Of a DNA stretch of 64,000 bases, positions 25,431 through 40,396 are shown in pieces. A model generated the notes under the pieces. It was given only the letters and a program-made list of their open reading frames with translations, was not told where the DNA came from and made no database searches. The position numbers were made by a program, and so were the translations under genes. Position 1 is the first letter of the stretch, and every line of letters starts with the position of its first letter. The DNA is from Hypomesus transpacificus (taxonomy: Eukaryota > Chordata > Actinopteri > Osmeriformes > Osmeridae), in NCBI RefSeq assembly GCF_021917145.1, contig NC_061080.1, positions 2,585,497 to 2,649,496 on the forward strand. The letters are read 5' to 3'.

Positions 25431-26406
25431 AAGGCAAAGATGAAGTCAAGAGGCTAACGGATTGGTCAGTAGGGAAAGACTTTACTGGAAGTTCAATCCA
25501 TGAGGGGGGACTACTTTTTTCAGGCCAGAGCAACTGCCTTTCAAAATTCCTGTGCCCCTCCCTGGTGGTGATGAAGAACTAAGAGGAATCAGCCATGTTG
25601 CGGTATTTTGCAAATGTGTGCGTTTCATCATCATCTTGTTGTACTTGCTGCAAAATATATTTTTTACTGTTGCTTGCTTTTTTTACAGGTACACTTGCAC
25701 TCATGTTGTTTAATTGTAACTTGCTTAACTACATGCTCTTACAGTTCTTCCCTTACGCACTTATTTTTGGTTCATGTTTTGGCTACCCGCAATGTTTTGG
25801 GGATATCTTGTTATCAGTGACGTATGCACTTTAAAAAGCTCTCTCTTGGAAGTCGTTTTGGATAAAAGCATCTGTTACAAGAATAAATGTAAATCTGCAT
25901 CTCTACATCCTCTGTACCAATGCAAGTAAACATTGTTGACTTCTATCCATCTGCTGTTTTAAGAAAAATGTGTACTCTGTTGTAAAATATAATATACTTT
26001 ACACCAGAAACAATTTCAGTCTACACAATTTTGAAAGCTGAGTTTCTAGGCCCACTCTGTTCAAATAAAACATGTACCCTTATCTATTCCCTTCCTTGTG
26101 TGATTTTTTTATTGTGTCATGTCAGTAGAGGGGGATTTTCAGATCTAAGGAACAAAAATTAAACAATACTTCTTCTTGCTTGTTGCAACAACAAAAAAAC
26201 ACTGGACAACATCTTCAGGAAGTAGATTGGTAAAAATCAGGAAGTCCATTGCAATTCTTTAGAGGAATCAGATCAACACAAACTACATTCTGGGAACTCC
26301 AGATCATATCCATTTGACAGCTTGGGGTGAAATCCTCCTTTTATCTCTCTCACACACACACACACAAACTGTCATGAGAATAGAGAAAATCGAAAGTCTT
26401 TACAAA

Positions 26407-29001
<2,595 letters not shown>

Positions 29002-29290
29002 TTTTTAGATAGTATTTGTAAATACGTGTCCTTTACTTATCAATGTGTTATCTGTACAAAAGAAAATAAATGTATTTGTCAAACGGCCACCTGCTGATTG
29101 AATGGTAACTGATAACTGACACTTATCTAAAGCAGCACACATCAAACACAAAAAACATAAATTCATCCTTATACAATGCAGTGATTGTGACAATTTCAGA
29201 GTTTTTTTGTTATTTTATGTTTTCACGGCTGAGTTCTAGGTCCTCCCCTTTAAAACATGTAAACCAATGAAGTCACTGCTAATACCTGCG
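29002..29290. other. 3' flank of receptor C
   Basis: The stop codon of receptor C is followed by AATAAA-type sequence at about 29064-29069 (GAAAATAAATG), a plausible polyadenylation signal about 65 bp downstream. Nothing else is recognised. Confidence 0.5.
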
Positions 29291-29299
29291 CGAAGCCCG

Positions 29300-29865
29300 T
29301 CACAATGTGCCCTCCTAAGTGAAAGAGTGGATGGAACAAGGAGGTGAAAGGTTTGAGGTGAAACATTTGTATTCATTGCAGCCATTTGTTTGGGCAGAGA
29401 GTGTGTTTTTCAGATATGAGAGGGGAAGTGGTGTGGAATATGGTTGATTTGGGCACAAATTTATTTAAGGTCTGGTGGTAACTGCTCAGTATTGTGATGG
29501 TGTGTGTGCTATTTATGGGCAGTTAGAAACTATGAGCCATATATTGTTGGCATGTGAGTTTGAATATGTAGAGAGAACTGTGCTCTGGGCTTAGGGTTGA
29601 GGTGTCATGGTGAAACTGGAATTTAAGGGGTTTACTGAGTGAAAGGTTTGGTGGTAGGGAGGTATCTAGGGCTATTTTCTCCTTCCTTCGGGAATCTGGG
29701 GTGGGATGTATATTTATTTATTTATTGTGTAGATTTTTTGGCTCTATTTTGAGATTTGAGTGTCCTTGGCTTTACTCTCCTAACCCGTAGGTGGCGGTAA
29801 AGCAACTCACTGAAATGTGTTGCAATCTGCGATTAAAACCAAAAGACAAAGAAGAAGAAGAAACG
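29300..29865 (+). mobile_element. 5'-truncated LINE 3' end
   Basis: One frame around 29490-29590 reads CDGVCAIYG, then ETMSHILLACEFE, resembling the C-terminal zinc-knuckle region (C-x-x-C, then E-T-x-x-H-x-x-x-x-C) after the reverse transcriptase of non-LTR elements. The 3' end has GTAGGTGGCGGTAAAGCA followed by AAAACCAAAAG and a GAAGAAGAAGAA tail, as in fish LINEs. Only the last ~0.5 kb is present. It ends about 60 bp upstream of the f8a start codon. Confidence 0.6.
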
Positions 29866-29926
29866 TCCTTATTGGCCCTTTTAGTCTTTACTTCCTTGTT
29901 GGCTTGTTGACGTTTATATTTTGATC

Positions 29927-32900
29927 ATGGCAGCGGAGGGGGATTTTCTGATGAGATATAGAGCAGTGTCTAATAAATTAAAAAAGTAAGGCTTTCATGG
30001 CGCTTCTCATATGTTGTATCGTGAACGTTAGGAATTAATCGTGCGTATTCGTCTTGGTTGCATGTCAAGCTGGCCTAATTTATCTTGATTATATGAGCTA
30101 ACAGCTAGCTAAGTACTGAACGGGTAGCTAGCTGTCTATCACGAGCCTAAATACATAATAACATACTGTATTAGTAGCTAGACAGCAACCGTTAGCTAGC
30201 TAGCTAGAGCTAATGCTTTTGATAACAAATATGATTAACATGCGGTAATTAACATGATGTGCTACTATCTTTCTTGCTCAAATGCAGGCTAGTTAAAGTG
30301 TATTGGTTTTTGGTGAAAGCTGTAGTTGGCTCAGTCACCTTGATAACTAGCAAGCTATTTGGCGTTGAACCATACTGAAAAATGTCCCCCCCCCCCCCCT
30401 CTCTCCCTCTAATTAAAAAGACGTTTCCTTCGGAAGCCAAATGTAGCAGAAGCAAGCGAGCAGTTTGGTGAGTCAAAGTTACCTTCAGGAATAATGCTTG
30501 ATTGTCAAGATAAGGGAAGACATTAAAATACATCGAATTATTCTTTTTTCTATTTAGGTCAGTTGGCTAAAGAGCTAAAGCAACAGGACTGCCTACAGTA
30601 TGCAGCTTTCTGTAATCTTGCAATGGCTCGGTAAGTAGTCAGCAACGAATTTGCTGAATTTGCTGCCATGTTGTGTATCCCTTCAAGACAATTATATAAT
30701 TGAGTCATTTAAGAACTCAATCATGAGTGGTTTTAATATGGCAAATAATTTACACATTTTGGTAAAAAAAAATTGTAAAGATGATTCTGCTGTGTTACAC
30801 TGATATGCAATATCATGGGTAGCAAATATGGATGGATGACAGAAATGATTGGTTCATACAATTATTATACATATATTTAAATTCATTCCAACTCCTTGCA
30901 TCTTGTTCCCATTTGAACCCCACAGGTGTGAGCAGACTCTGTTTAATGCCCCTGGGGAGGCCCTGGCTCTCACGGATGCAGCCCGCCTCTTCCTCTCCTC
31001 TGAGCGGGAGAATAGGGCACTCCAAGCCCCAGGCTTCGACGAGCACCTGCAGGCCGCCCTTAACTGCTACAGCTTTGCTATTAAGGTGAGGTTTCCCTAT
31101 CCTCTTACGTTTCCTGGTGCCTTTTTTTCCCCTTTCCCCTACATTTCTCCAGAGAAAGTAGTTTAATGCTGTGTTTCACAAATTTCTTTCAGGTGTACAT
31201 CGAGATGAACCAGCCAGTAATGGCCGCTAGCCTATCTCTGGAACTTGGCAACGCTCTCAAGGTAGGGGAACCAGACAGATCAGAAAGTACTGGCACGGCC
31301 CGTCTTCATCTTTGCCCAGTCTGTGTAGTTAATGAATGCCATATGAACTATTTATTTCTCTCTCGATCTTTTTTTAAAATTCATCCATGTCTGTCTCTTT
31401 TGGCATCCATCTGTTTGTCTCATCTCTCTCTCTCACTCATTCCCTCTCTCTCTCTCCCTTCGACACACACACTGTCATCTAAAGGAGATGAACAGACCGG
31501 GGGAGGCTATAGTTCATTACCAAAGGGCTGCAGAGTTGCAGACACAGACTCCCATAGAGGCTCTGTTGTCTATGGGGGAAATGGCCACCTGCAAGATTCT
31601 CACCCGTAAGTGCAGCCTAATGTTTATCTCATCAGGAAACACACGGTTATCACACTCCTGCATCTGTGTGCGGAAGTGTTTTGTGTGCGTGACTTGATGT
31701 ACGGACGTCAGTCTTTTCGTATTTCGTAAGCAGTCTAATACAGCGTGTGGGTTTGGTTCATTTGAACCCCGCTTGGCAGGTGACTATGACGGTGCGCTGT
31801 CCGTCCTGACGGAGATGCAGCTCATGTGTCAGGAGAGGGGACTGCAGCTGCCCGGCACAAACACCCCCGTCGGTAAGGCACCAATGAGCCAGCCCATTTT
31901 TCCTCTCAGCCATAAACTGGAATTTTCGAAATGGAAACCACCAAATCTAGACATACATTCTAGACCGTGAGTTCTTCAGTTCTCAGCTGTAATGCCCTCT
32001 CTTGTCACACCCTCTCAGGTGCCTTTCTGGACATTGTGGCTAAGTGTGAGATCTCCAGAGTCTTTTTGCTGATGCTTCTGGAGGTAAGCCCAGAATAGCA
32101 CCATGTTGTAGTTATTACTAATAGGATTGTAGTGAAGTGAAAGTTGCATGTATTATAATGCATTCATTTAGTGGACATTTGCTACCAACACGATATACGG
32201 GAGAAGGATTTGAACCTGTGACTTCTTGATCTGCAGTGAAATGCTATTCACTCCACAGCTATACATATTAGTGGATCACTGATAAGTTGTGCTCATTGAG
32301 TCCTGTGTTCCTGCAGCCCCCGCCTCAGAAGCTGTTACCAGAGCACGCCCAGACCCTGGAGAGATATGCCTGGGAGTCCTTTGACCCCCACAGTCAGGGT
32401 AAAATACCCTGAATACTAATTAACTTTCAATCAAAACATTTTAAGAGGCAGTCATATATCCAGGCCTTTTCCCACTAATTTTCAACTAATAATATCCTAT
32501 TTCAACTCAAAAGTTCCACGTTAAAATAAATATAAATAATGTACCTAAATGTATCATTTTTATACTCTGACTATTAAAACAAATGGCAGATTGAAAGTTC
32601 TTTAATATTGCGATTATTGTTCTTTAATTTTCATGAAATGTTCCCATGTCTTGTTCTTCCCCGTAGTGACCTTCCTACCTGAGAATGTTTTCCTGCTCCT
32701 GCAGTCTGTTGTGGTAAGTGGCCTAGCCTGTAACCTGGATGGTTGTGTATGGATGAACAAAATAGACTTTCTATCTGGGAATGGATCCATTCCTTTAATC
32801 TTAAGGTTACATAGAAACAGCTGTACCGGCTATACAGTTGTTGTCATTCAGACATTATCATCCTTATACAGACATGGTGAGTCACCATAAAACTGTGTTG

Positions 32901-33142
32901 CAGATGGCCTGCCAGGAGAAAGACACAGAATCCCTCAAGTCTCTACAAACCGAACTATGGTGAGAGTTCAATAATCATCATTAATTTGCAACTGTTCCTT
33001 TTTAACTACTTAGCTAGATGTTGTTATTTATTTCCACTCTTCTGCGTTCTTCTTCTTCAGGCCACTTCTCTCTACAGAGCAGAACCACCTTCTCCACCTA
33101 GTGGTTCAAGAGAGGATCACCCCCTCTGGGCAGGGAATTTAG
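29927..33142 (+). CDS. f8a: F8A / HAP40, huntingtin-associated 40-kDa protein (12 exons)
   Basis: Exons are 29927-29985, 30421-30467, 30558-30630, 30926-31085, 31193-31261, 31485-31605, 31780-31872, 32019-32083, 32317-32398, 32667-32713, 32904-32959 and 33061-33142. All phases agree, giving 317 residues. Family hallmarks are the N-terminal [16 protein letters not shown], the central [13 protein letters not shown] helix pair, [10 protein letters not shown] followed by YAWESFD, and the C-terminal [16 protein letters not shown] with PSGQG. HAP40 is an all-helical TPR-like protein that binds between the HEAT arms of huntingtin and stabilises it; it has also been linked to Rab5 and endosome motility. 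The start is fixed by the conserved [14 protein letters not shown]. It is shorter than the ~370-residue human protein, mainly because the Pro-rich linker is nearly absent (exon 7/8 border). The human gene is intronless; here it is split into 12 exons. A polyadenylation signal AATAAA lies at 33550-33555. Confidence 0.97.
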
Positions 33143-34449
33143 GATGGTACAGGCCAGTTAGTCACTCACACCCCTTTGGAATTGCACATAGTGGGACATT
33201 CCTTCCTGCCTTGGTCTGTTCTAGGGCCTCATGTTTTAAAGGCGTGTTGCATCCATGACTACAATGTTCTGTAACTTCTTTCTTTTTTACGTTTAGGTTT
33301 AAGGCGTAGGCATACGTCATGAATTCGTATTTGATGTATTGCTATGTCTCTCAAAAGTCACTGGATTGCTATTGGTATTCTTGTGTTCATTCATGTGCAC
33401 AAATGTATTTATTTATGAGATTATTTCGATAGAACTGTTTTGATTTTAGAACTGAACTGTTAAGTGATAATTCTTTTGGTTAAGTTTTTATTTTTGGTAT
33501 GACATGGCTTGAGTTCCATTGTAATGACAAAAACCCACGACTGAATATTAATAAACGGTGGTATTACAAACACTTGTTATTCTCTGTACCTGATTACTTA
33601 AGTTCACTTGTACAAGTATATGTACTTTAATATGATAGCAGCCAACCAAAACACAGAATCAGACATGGTAAAAAATCACATAGGATACAAATGTTAAAAC
33701 AATGCAAAACAAAACAATGGTTATAATGTACTTCGATGATATGAAAATGTATATGATTACTTCAATAAAAAATGTTAAACAACAAAGATTAAAATACATT
33801 TTTCCTGGGAAGGAAAGCTTCTTATTGTTTTTCTTCTGATCGTTCAAGTACTGTTCACAAGATGTTATCAGAAGATGTTTTGTTTGCCCTATAATACAGG
33901 ATATGTTCACCCTTTACTCTCTTGTTTGTCCATGCAATGAAGTTAAATATTTGTATATAAAATATAAAAGCACCAAATATTTCATGTCCAACAACATGCT
34001 TGTTGCATGCATCACTCATTTCCCATTGCCCCTCCCCCTGTCCCATACCATTATCCCTCAAAATAAAAATAAAAAACTTAAAACAGAACCTGCGTTTTCT
34101 CTGAAGGCTTTGCAGCAATACAAGGTTTTCGTTTTTATATGCCTTGCCTACACTGCAAATAACTGCTGCAAAGCATTTAGGGAAAACTTGACATAAAAAA
34201 ATTACCTCTCCTCCTCACCTCATCTCTATTCCTTCTCTTAGGGAAACAACATGTGAGAGCCCTCCCCTCAGGCCACCTCCTCTAATGTTGGGAGAGACGG
34301 GCCCAAAGACAGACGCCAGAGATCCAGGACGAAACTCTTGATTCAACTCTTCTCTCCATGCTTCCCACCCACTCCATCCCCATATCTGATGTAACAACAC
34401 TCCTGTGTATCCCCCTCCTCCCCTTCAGCCTTCTTCCCTCCCCTCCTTT
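33143..34449. other. Convergent 3' flanks of f8a and the EMP gene
   Basis: This contains the f8a 3' untranslated region, with AATAAA at 33550-33555 and the end expected soon after, and then the 3' flank of the minus-strand EMP gene. The region 34200-34450 is GA/CT-rich. No further gene is seen. Confidence 0.6.
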
Positions 34450-36095
34450 TCACTCGCTTTTCTTGCGCAGAACCACATAGACTACGCCCAGGAGGAAGGT
34501 GAAAACGAAGGAGACCCAGGCCAGGATGAAGGAGTGTCCGTACCAGCCAGGACCCTCCTCCCTATTATGGTGGAACTGGGCCGTGTAGATGGAGGCGGCG
34601 ATCATTATACACAGACCTGGAGGTGGGGGAGGAGAAAGAGATTGAGGAGGTGACGGGAGGACAATAAGATCAACGGAGGGACAAAAAGAGAAGGGGGGGG
34701 GGAGAAGGAAGAAGAGGAGGTGACACAGTCGAGATGGAGGTGGACACGTCTTGGCATTAGAAGGTTAGAATGAGCATATCTTGAAAGCTCTTACAACAAA
34801 GTTATACCAATTCCCAAATAAATCATCATAAATGTGCAGGTATTGCAGCTATGAAATATTTTGCTTGGTGCAACACTTGATTAAGGATTCAGTGACTTCA
34901 ACTGTATTTGTACCAGACCAAAGTCACTGTCAACTGCGTTGATACTAGTGAAAAATTGTCATTTTTTTGCTCAACTAAGAACAGTACCTCAATGACAAAA
35001 AAAATTGTCATGTCAGCCATATTAAAATATTTCTATTAGTACATTTAAAAAAAACGAGTATCGGCCATTTTGTTTTAAGGTGCCATTGTAGACTCACACG
35101 AGACGAGCTGTAGGACTCCGGAGAAGGTGAACCTCTGGCCCTTGCTCAGGGTGAAAAGCTGGGCAACAAACACAAACAAAGACAGGATGGAGAAGATACA
35201 GGCGAGCACAGTGCCGGCCTGCACTGCCTGCAGGTAGTCTGTAGAGGGCGACAGAGAGAAGAGGGTTCAATAAGAAGTTGGTGGAACAGACCTGTCATTT
35301 ATAAGACAACTGGGTCCTAAATTTACTTACGTCACAAGCACACCTGTTTACACACTACCTATAACATATATGTCACACAATGACTTGCGTAAATCACAAT
35401 TTGACTATTGCCCTCCCTAATATCTTAAGTCTAGTCTTAAATTTAGTCTAATCTTTTTCAGTCTAGACTATAGGGTCTTACCAACCAAGTATTACCCTAA
35501 ACTAATAAGCCGACTAAAAGTAATGACAAATCAGTTATACAGTCCTCTATTTCTTTTCATTTCCTCTCTTTCTTCAGTGTACCTTACAGCTACAAACCAA
35601 AGAAGCAGCGATGTGTGAACCCATGCCCTGGAGGTACAGTACCTTCAGGGTAGCCTTGCTTCAGGTTGGTGTAGTGCCAGACAGAGTCTGTCTGTTCCCA
35701 CTGGCCCCACACGTCTGTGGAGACTGTGTTTGTGAACCACCAAGCCTGAGAAAACAGGAGACACTCCGTTCTAATCCATTTGTTAGCTTGTTTCCCCTCT
35801 CTTTCTGACATGGTGCACAATGGACGGCCATTTGTGCACCCAGTTTGGCAAGTTTGGGCCCCTGTTTGGGAACCGACACTTTCATAAAATGTGTAATGGT
35901 GTTTGAGGTGTGTGGAGTTATGTAATGTGCCAATCCAATCTCTTATTGTGTATATTAGTATACTTGCCTTAATTTACTGACTGTAGGGAACAGAAAGTGG
36001 GAGTGTCCTGATCTACTTACATTGTCAACGGTGGCAACCAAGAGAAGGATGATGGTGGTAATATGAAGAAGAATAATTCCACCCAAAACCAACAT
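34450..36095 (-). CDS. EMP2-like tetraspan protein, PMP22/EMP family (4 coding exons)
   Basis: Exons on the minus strand are 36021-36095, 35643-35745, 35098-35238 and 34450-34616; phases 0, 1 and 1 join to 161 residues, the family's normal length (157-167). Four membrane segments are evident: MLVLGGIILLHITTIILLLVAT (1-22), about 66-90, about 96-116 (ending SCLCIMIAASIYT) and about 137-157. The protein ends with the family's LRKK motif. The ATVDNAWW after helix 1 and the SCLCIMIAASIYT stretch match EMP2 best by memory. EMP proteins are claudin-fold membrane proteins acting in adhesion, integrin traffic and caveolae. Unlike PMP22, EMP1, EMP2 and EMP3, the first loop (DVWGQWEQTDSVWHYTN) has neither of the two disulfide cysteines nor an N-glycosylation site. 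The acceptor directly before the start codon (36101) implies a noncoding first exon; a donor near 37021 is a candidate. Confidence 0.85.
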
Positions 36096-38482
36096 TGTGA
36101 CTGACAGCAAAAGATATCAGGAATTAGAGGAAGGATAGACAATGTTTTTGTATTACACAGGCTTATGTAACGGTTTTTCAGACAAGAGGATGTGAGGTAA
36201 CTGCTGTTGACGCAGCTATTGTAAATGGCCACAGTGCCTTTAAAAAAGAAAGGGCGAAACGGGGAAAGTCCAAACCCGTCTTGTAAGGTTCTCTAAAAAC
36301 ACTATATTTGAGTAGCGGCATGCATGGACCATCTGCTACATGACAACTCCCCCTCGCAGTTCCAAACACCGCGGTGGATTCCCCCTGAGCGCAATACTTC
36401 AAAAGCCAACAGGGAGTTCAAATATGTGTTTTATGTTGGCCACATATCACCAAATCGGACCGTAAAAGCAACGACACATTTTTGTTTACCATGATAAGCA
36501 ATGTTTCATCAGGAGCGTCAACCTTAAAATCATTCAGAGCTAGTAAGAAGTTTATTGAATACTTAAAATGATAGCTGTTTTCAAAAACTTGGAAGAGCAG
36601 TTACTAATATAATGATGTAGGCCTCATCAAAACATGTAAAAGTGTTCAAGTCGCAACTTCTAGTATGCAAAATGCAACTTTTGCCTCCGTTAGTCAAGAC
36701 CATTGCTGGGATATAAGAAAAGAGCGCGAGAAAACAACGAGAGAATATGGGTTGTCTAAAATATGATAAGGCTATTTAGCAATGTTATCTGTAATCTGTT
36801 GCAATGTAATTTTCTGTAAATCCGTGCAAAAGAACTAAATTATTTGACATTACTGGCGCGCGCAAAAGTGACATCCATGTATTTCTTCTAAGCTTCAATT
36901 TCACTGTTCTAACAAAACATATTTTACATTTTTCGTCCATTATACATTCTAAGACACACTCAAGACAAATGTAAACTGCATTCAGTGTTAAACAAAACTA
37001 AACAAAATGTTAACTGATATTACCTGTAAGAAGTTTTACGCACGCGAGATATTTGGAATCTGAAAAACTGTAGACCCACCCAGCGTCGAATTCATAGTCT
37101 ACACATCACCCTTTCCCCCCTCTCCTCTCCAGCCCCTTCCCTCCCTTTCCCTTCCCAAACCCCACCCATATCCTTAACTTTTCAGAGTAGACAAATGGCC
37201 AACGTTTACCCTGTCAAAACTCTAGTTGGACCACAGAGGATTGATTTCTGAGGGGATTTATTGTTTGATCAACGTATAGGCCTACGTCTATGGTATTATA
37301 TTATTGAAATAATTATAGGACAATGCATCCTAATAAGTGCAGCATATTACAGCATATAATTGTTCAGTCATTTACTGCTCACACCGTATATAAGTCTATG
37401 GTTACACCCGAAATCTCCACGCCCATTCTCCAATGTAATTAGTTTTATGTGTCTCTCTTTCCTGAATATCGGTTTTTTCTTTGACATAGAGATTTTTGCC
37501 ATATGTCCCAAACATTACAGTAACATAAATTGAACATTATAATGTATGAGTTTTCTATATACAGTATACACACCACCAAGTTTGGTCTCAAGAACTAATA
37601 AACAAAAGGTAACATATTATGCAAAAAATGCAACAAAGTGCGCCAACTTTGAATAATCAACAATCACAGCTGTTGGGGTCACATTCCATTTGTTTTTGGA
37701 TTGATGTGAAGAACAATTCCAGTTTTGATCTCAGCTGTTTTTTCTTGTAATGTTTTTCCCCAAAGTCGTTTTTTTTTAATGAGCAACGCAAATGAAAAAC
37801 AAGTTGGTGTGCTGATAGTGTGATTTCGTGTTTCCTACAGAATTGCATGTCCCCCTCCCCCCCATGTACAGCACAGGACATATACACACCCATTAAAAAC
37901 ACATCAAAGTAACAAAACAATAATAATAACAAAATCATCTTTGAGTCATCTCAAGATCATTTATAGGCTTCAAAAGGGTCATGACCTCATACCCCATGGA
38001 CCCAACCGTCCATCGTGAAGATTGTTCACATTCCATGAGGAGGACGTGACCAATTTCCTAGTTAAAAGATGTCATTAAAGCCAGTCTCTAATCAACAAAA
38101 ACACAAGACCTCGAGGAAGTCATGTGTCCTCAACTGAACGTTCATGACCTGATAACAATAGTCTGCCTTCTTTCTAAAACTTGAGTATTTCATGATGGAC
38201 TTTTAGTCGATCAATTTACGTATATCTAATTAAGTTCTGTGGGGTGCTGGATCAGACATGGATCCAATTGAAGCTCTGGTTCATATCTTTATAAACCATG
38301 GTCGGCAGATTTTGCGTTACATTTTACTGTTAAGTATCTTATCAGTGAAAGCCTCTCCTCAACCACACAACATATCGTATCATAGAGAGTTAAGGTTAGC
38401 AGGCCCTTCCAAACGAGAACATCCTTGTTTACTAGAAAGAACGGGAAAGGACATCCCCCCTTTATTGTTGTTCTCCTTGCAG
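36096..38482. other. 5' flank of the EMP gene
   Basis: The minus-strand donor TTACAG/GTAATA at about 37021-37030 could end a noncoding first exon of the EMP gene. Otherwise this is AT-rich unique sequence with no gene. Confidence 0.4.
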
Positions 38483-38930
38483 ATTTCCCAGCATCCTCTC
38501 TGCCTCTGTCCCACCTCCCCTTGGATTGTGGCGTCTCTCTGAAGACCACAAGGAGGACGTGGTCTTGAGTTACAACAGATGCTTTGTCCTCCTGGGGGTA
38601 CGCGCCACGATGAATAGACACGCTCTGCTTCCTGTTGCCACTCGAAAGACACACCCGCCCCACACACGTGTTGGTGTGAAGCTGCACCACAGGCTACATT
38701 TCATCTGTATTCTCTCACACCAAATGGGTGTTATCAATTATCGCAGGAACCTCACGAATATGTGTGTTTTTTGTTGTTGTTGTGTGTCATAGCCATCCTG
38801 TATGGCCGTTGTTGTTCCGGAACGTTGAGGTAGAACTCTTGGTTCTGTTCACGCTTTTTCAGAGGGGGGACTATATCCTTCAGCAGGGGTATTTTTCCCT
38901 GGTGAGGGCCTACCACTATCTTTAGTTGCC
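38483..38930 (+). pseudogene. Decayed ZP-N domain exons
   Basis: 38483-38597 has an AG acceptor and GT donor and resembles exon 3 of the egg-coat gene at 40.4 kb: LPLDCG, then SLKTT, then EDVVLSYNRCF, compared with LPPHCGYLVKTT and EDLQLLAPYESC. One base is missing near 38548, so the frame breaks in the middle; the exon is 115 bp where 116 or 119 would keep phase. A second segment at about 38793-38870 (PVWPLLFRN, VEVELLVLF) resembles exon 4, with the conserved fourth cysteine lost. It lies upstream of the intact gene in the same orientation. It is either a relic of a neighbouring ZP paralogue or lost N-terminal domains of the same gene. Confidence 0.55.
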
Positions 38931-40396
38931 CTCAAATGTTGTGCAGTTGGGGTTTATTTAGAGACTTTAGGAACTTTGATAGGGCCCAGTGGACTGACTA
39001 CAAATACAGTGTATTGTGCGTTTTAACAGTCAGAGCTTTGCTGGTGACCTAAACCCATTTGTAACACTGGTAGGATTGGGGGTTGTTTGTTGGGCCATTT
39101 GACTGACTAATGCTTCTCACTTCTGCCTTCTCCTCGGTGAATGCCTGACCTCCTTATGTATGCTTCAAAGCACTGCTGGTTCTTCACCCAAACCGCTTCG
39201 GAATCAGTGGTGTTCCATGTTTCTCACTACCTGTGAGTTAAAAGAGAAGGTAATCAATTAAACCACAATTGAAACCCTTGGGTTGAGTTTCAGAAGAGCA
39301 AAATTGCATTCAATACTTTTGGTCCAGGCAATTTGAACAATAATATCTGTATATTTTATTTACATTGAGACATTTGTAGTACATTTCAAGGACGGTAAAA
39401 TGAAATGGTTGATATAATCTTCTTTCTTTCTTACATTGCACCTACATCCGATCCAAAGAGAAGGTTGTCTCCTACCCATCTCAAATCCCTAACCCGCCAG
39501 CACCCAAACACCCACTAGCCCAACATCCGAGTTAGTAAGTGGATCTCTTGACCCTTGACCTCTGGTGTCCCCCCCCCCCCACACACACACACACTCTCAC
39601 CCTTCTCCTATGGCAGCTGCCACCAGACACCTTGTCCTGTGTGTAGCTGTTAACAACGATACCGAAAGTCACCCGACACTTTGCCACATTTCATGTAGTT
39701 GCTTGTCGCCCTGAATCCCCAAAGCATGCACATTCACACCACAAAACCCACCCACTATAACGTTCTTTCATTTATTCCACAAGCCATTCCTCATAAGCCT
39801 TATGAGTGATCGTCTCTATTTTTGCAGTTCTCTTATAACTAAAATCTCCCCAGAGAATATTCTTACTTTAGAGTCAATTTAACAGAGGCTAGGGTTATCT
39901 ATCTATTTCAGGTTGAACACTTAAATTGCCTTGCAGCAAGGGACACGCGCACACGTTGTTAGACGACGGTGCGTTCGTAAAATGCTTCCTGTTGTGTTAT
40001 TATTTTGTGACTGTCGGGAATAGACGTTCCCAAGTATGCAATTGGCTTATGTGGTGACTGGTAGGGGCTTCCTTGAGCCCGTTTGGATGTGACACATTGT
40101 AATGGTTGAGTCTTCCTCCTACCAAATGCAATAAATAGATAAATGGAATTGTGCGAGAACTTGGAAATGCAAACGTTTTCGCGTAGGCCAATGATAAATT
40201 ATGTTTGAAACATCGACGGGTTTTAGCATTTTATACCATTTTCTGTATTCTGTACAAACCATAGTTTAACCTGCGTAAGGTGTCAAAACAAAACCGTATA
40301 TGATTGATTGGTCGACGCTAATTGTCAATTAAATCCCTTATTGCCAGCTGGGTGGTCTATTCGAGCCAGCCAGCCAGCCAAAGAAAAACTCTGGAG
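38931..40396. other. 5' flank of the egg-coat gene
   Basis: No exon can be supported. A C run and CA array lie at 39571-39597. The region upstream of the start codon at 40397 shows no clear TATA box. Confidence 0.45.

Larger units (their letters stand above)
22207..26278. repeat. Tandem segmental duplication, copy 2
   Basis: This is the direct repeat of 16254-22207, shorter because it lacks the 17.5-19.9 kb transposons. It carries instead a different element (23398-24530), which replaces the start of the receptor TM exon. It retains 380 bp (24851-25230) absent from copy 1; sequence related to this is also present in receptor C, so the loss was in copy 1. The last-exon and 3' flank regions of the two copies are nearly identical. 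Confidence 0.9.
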
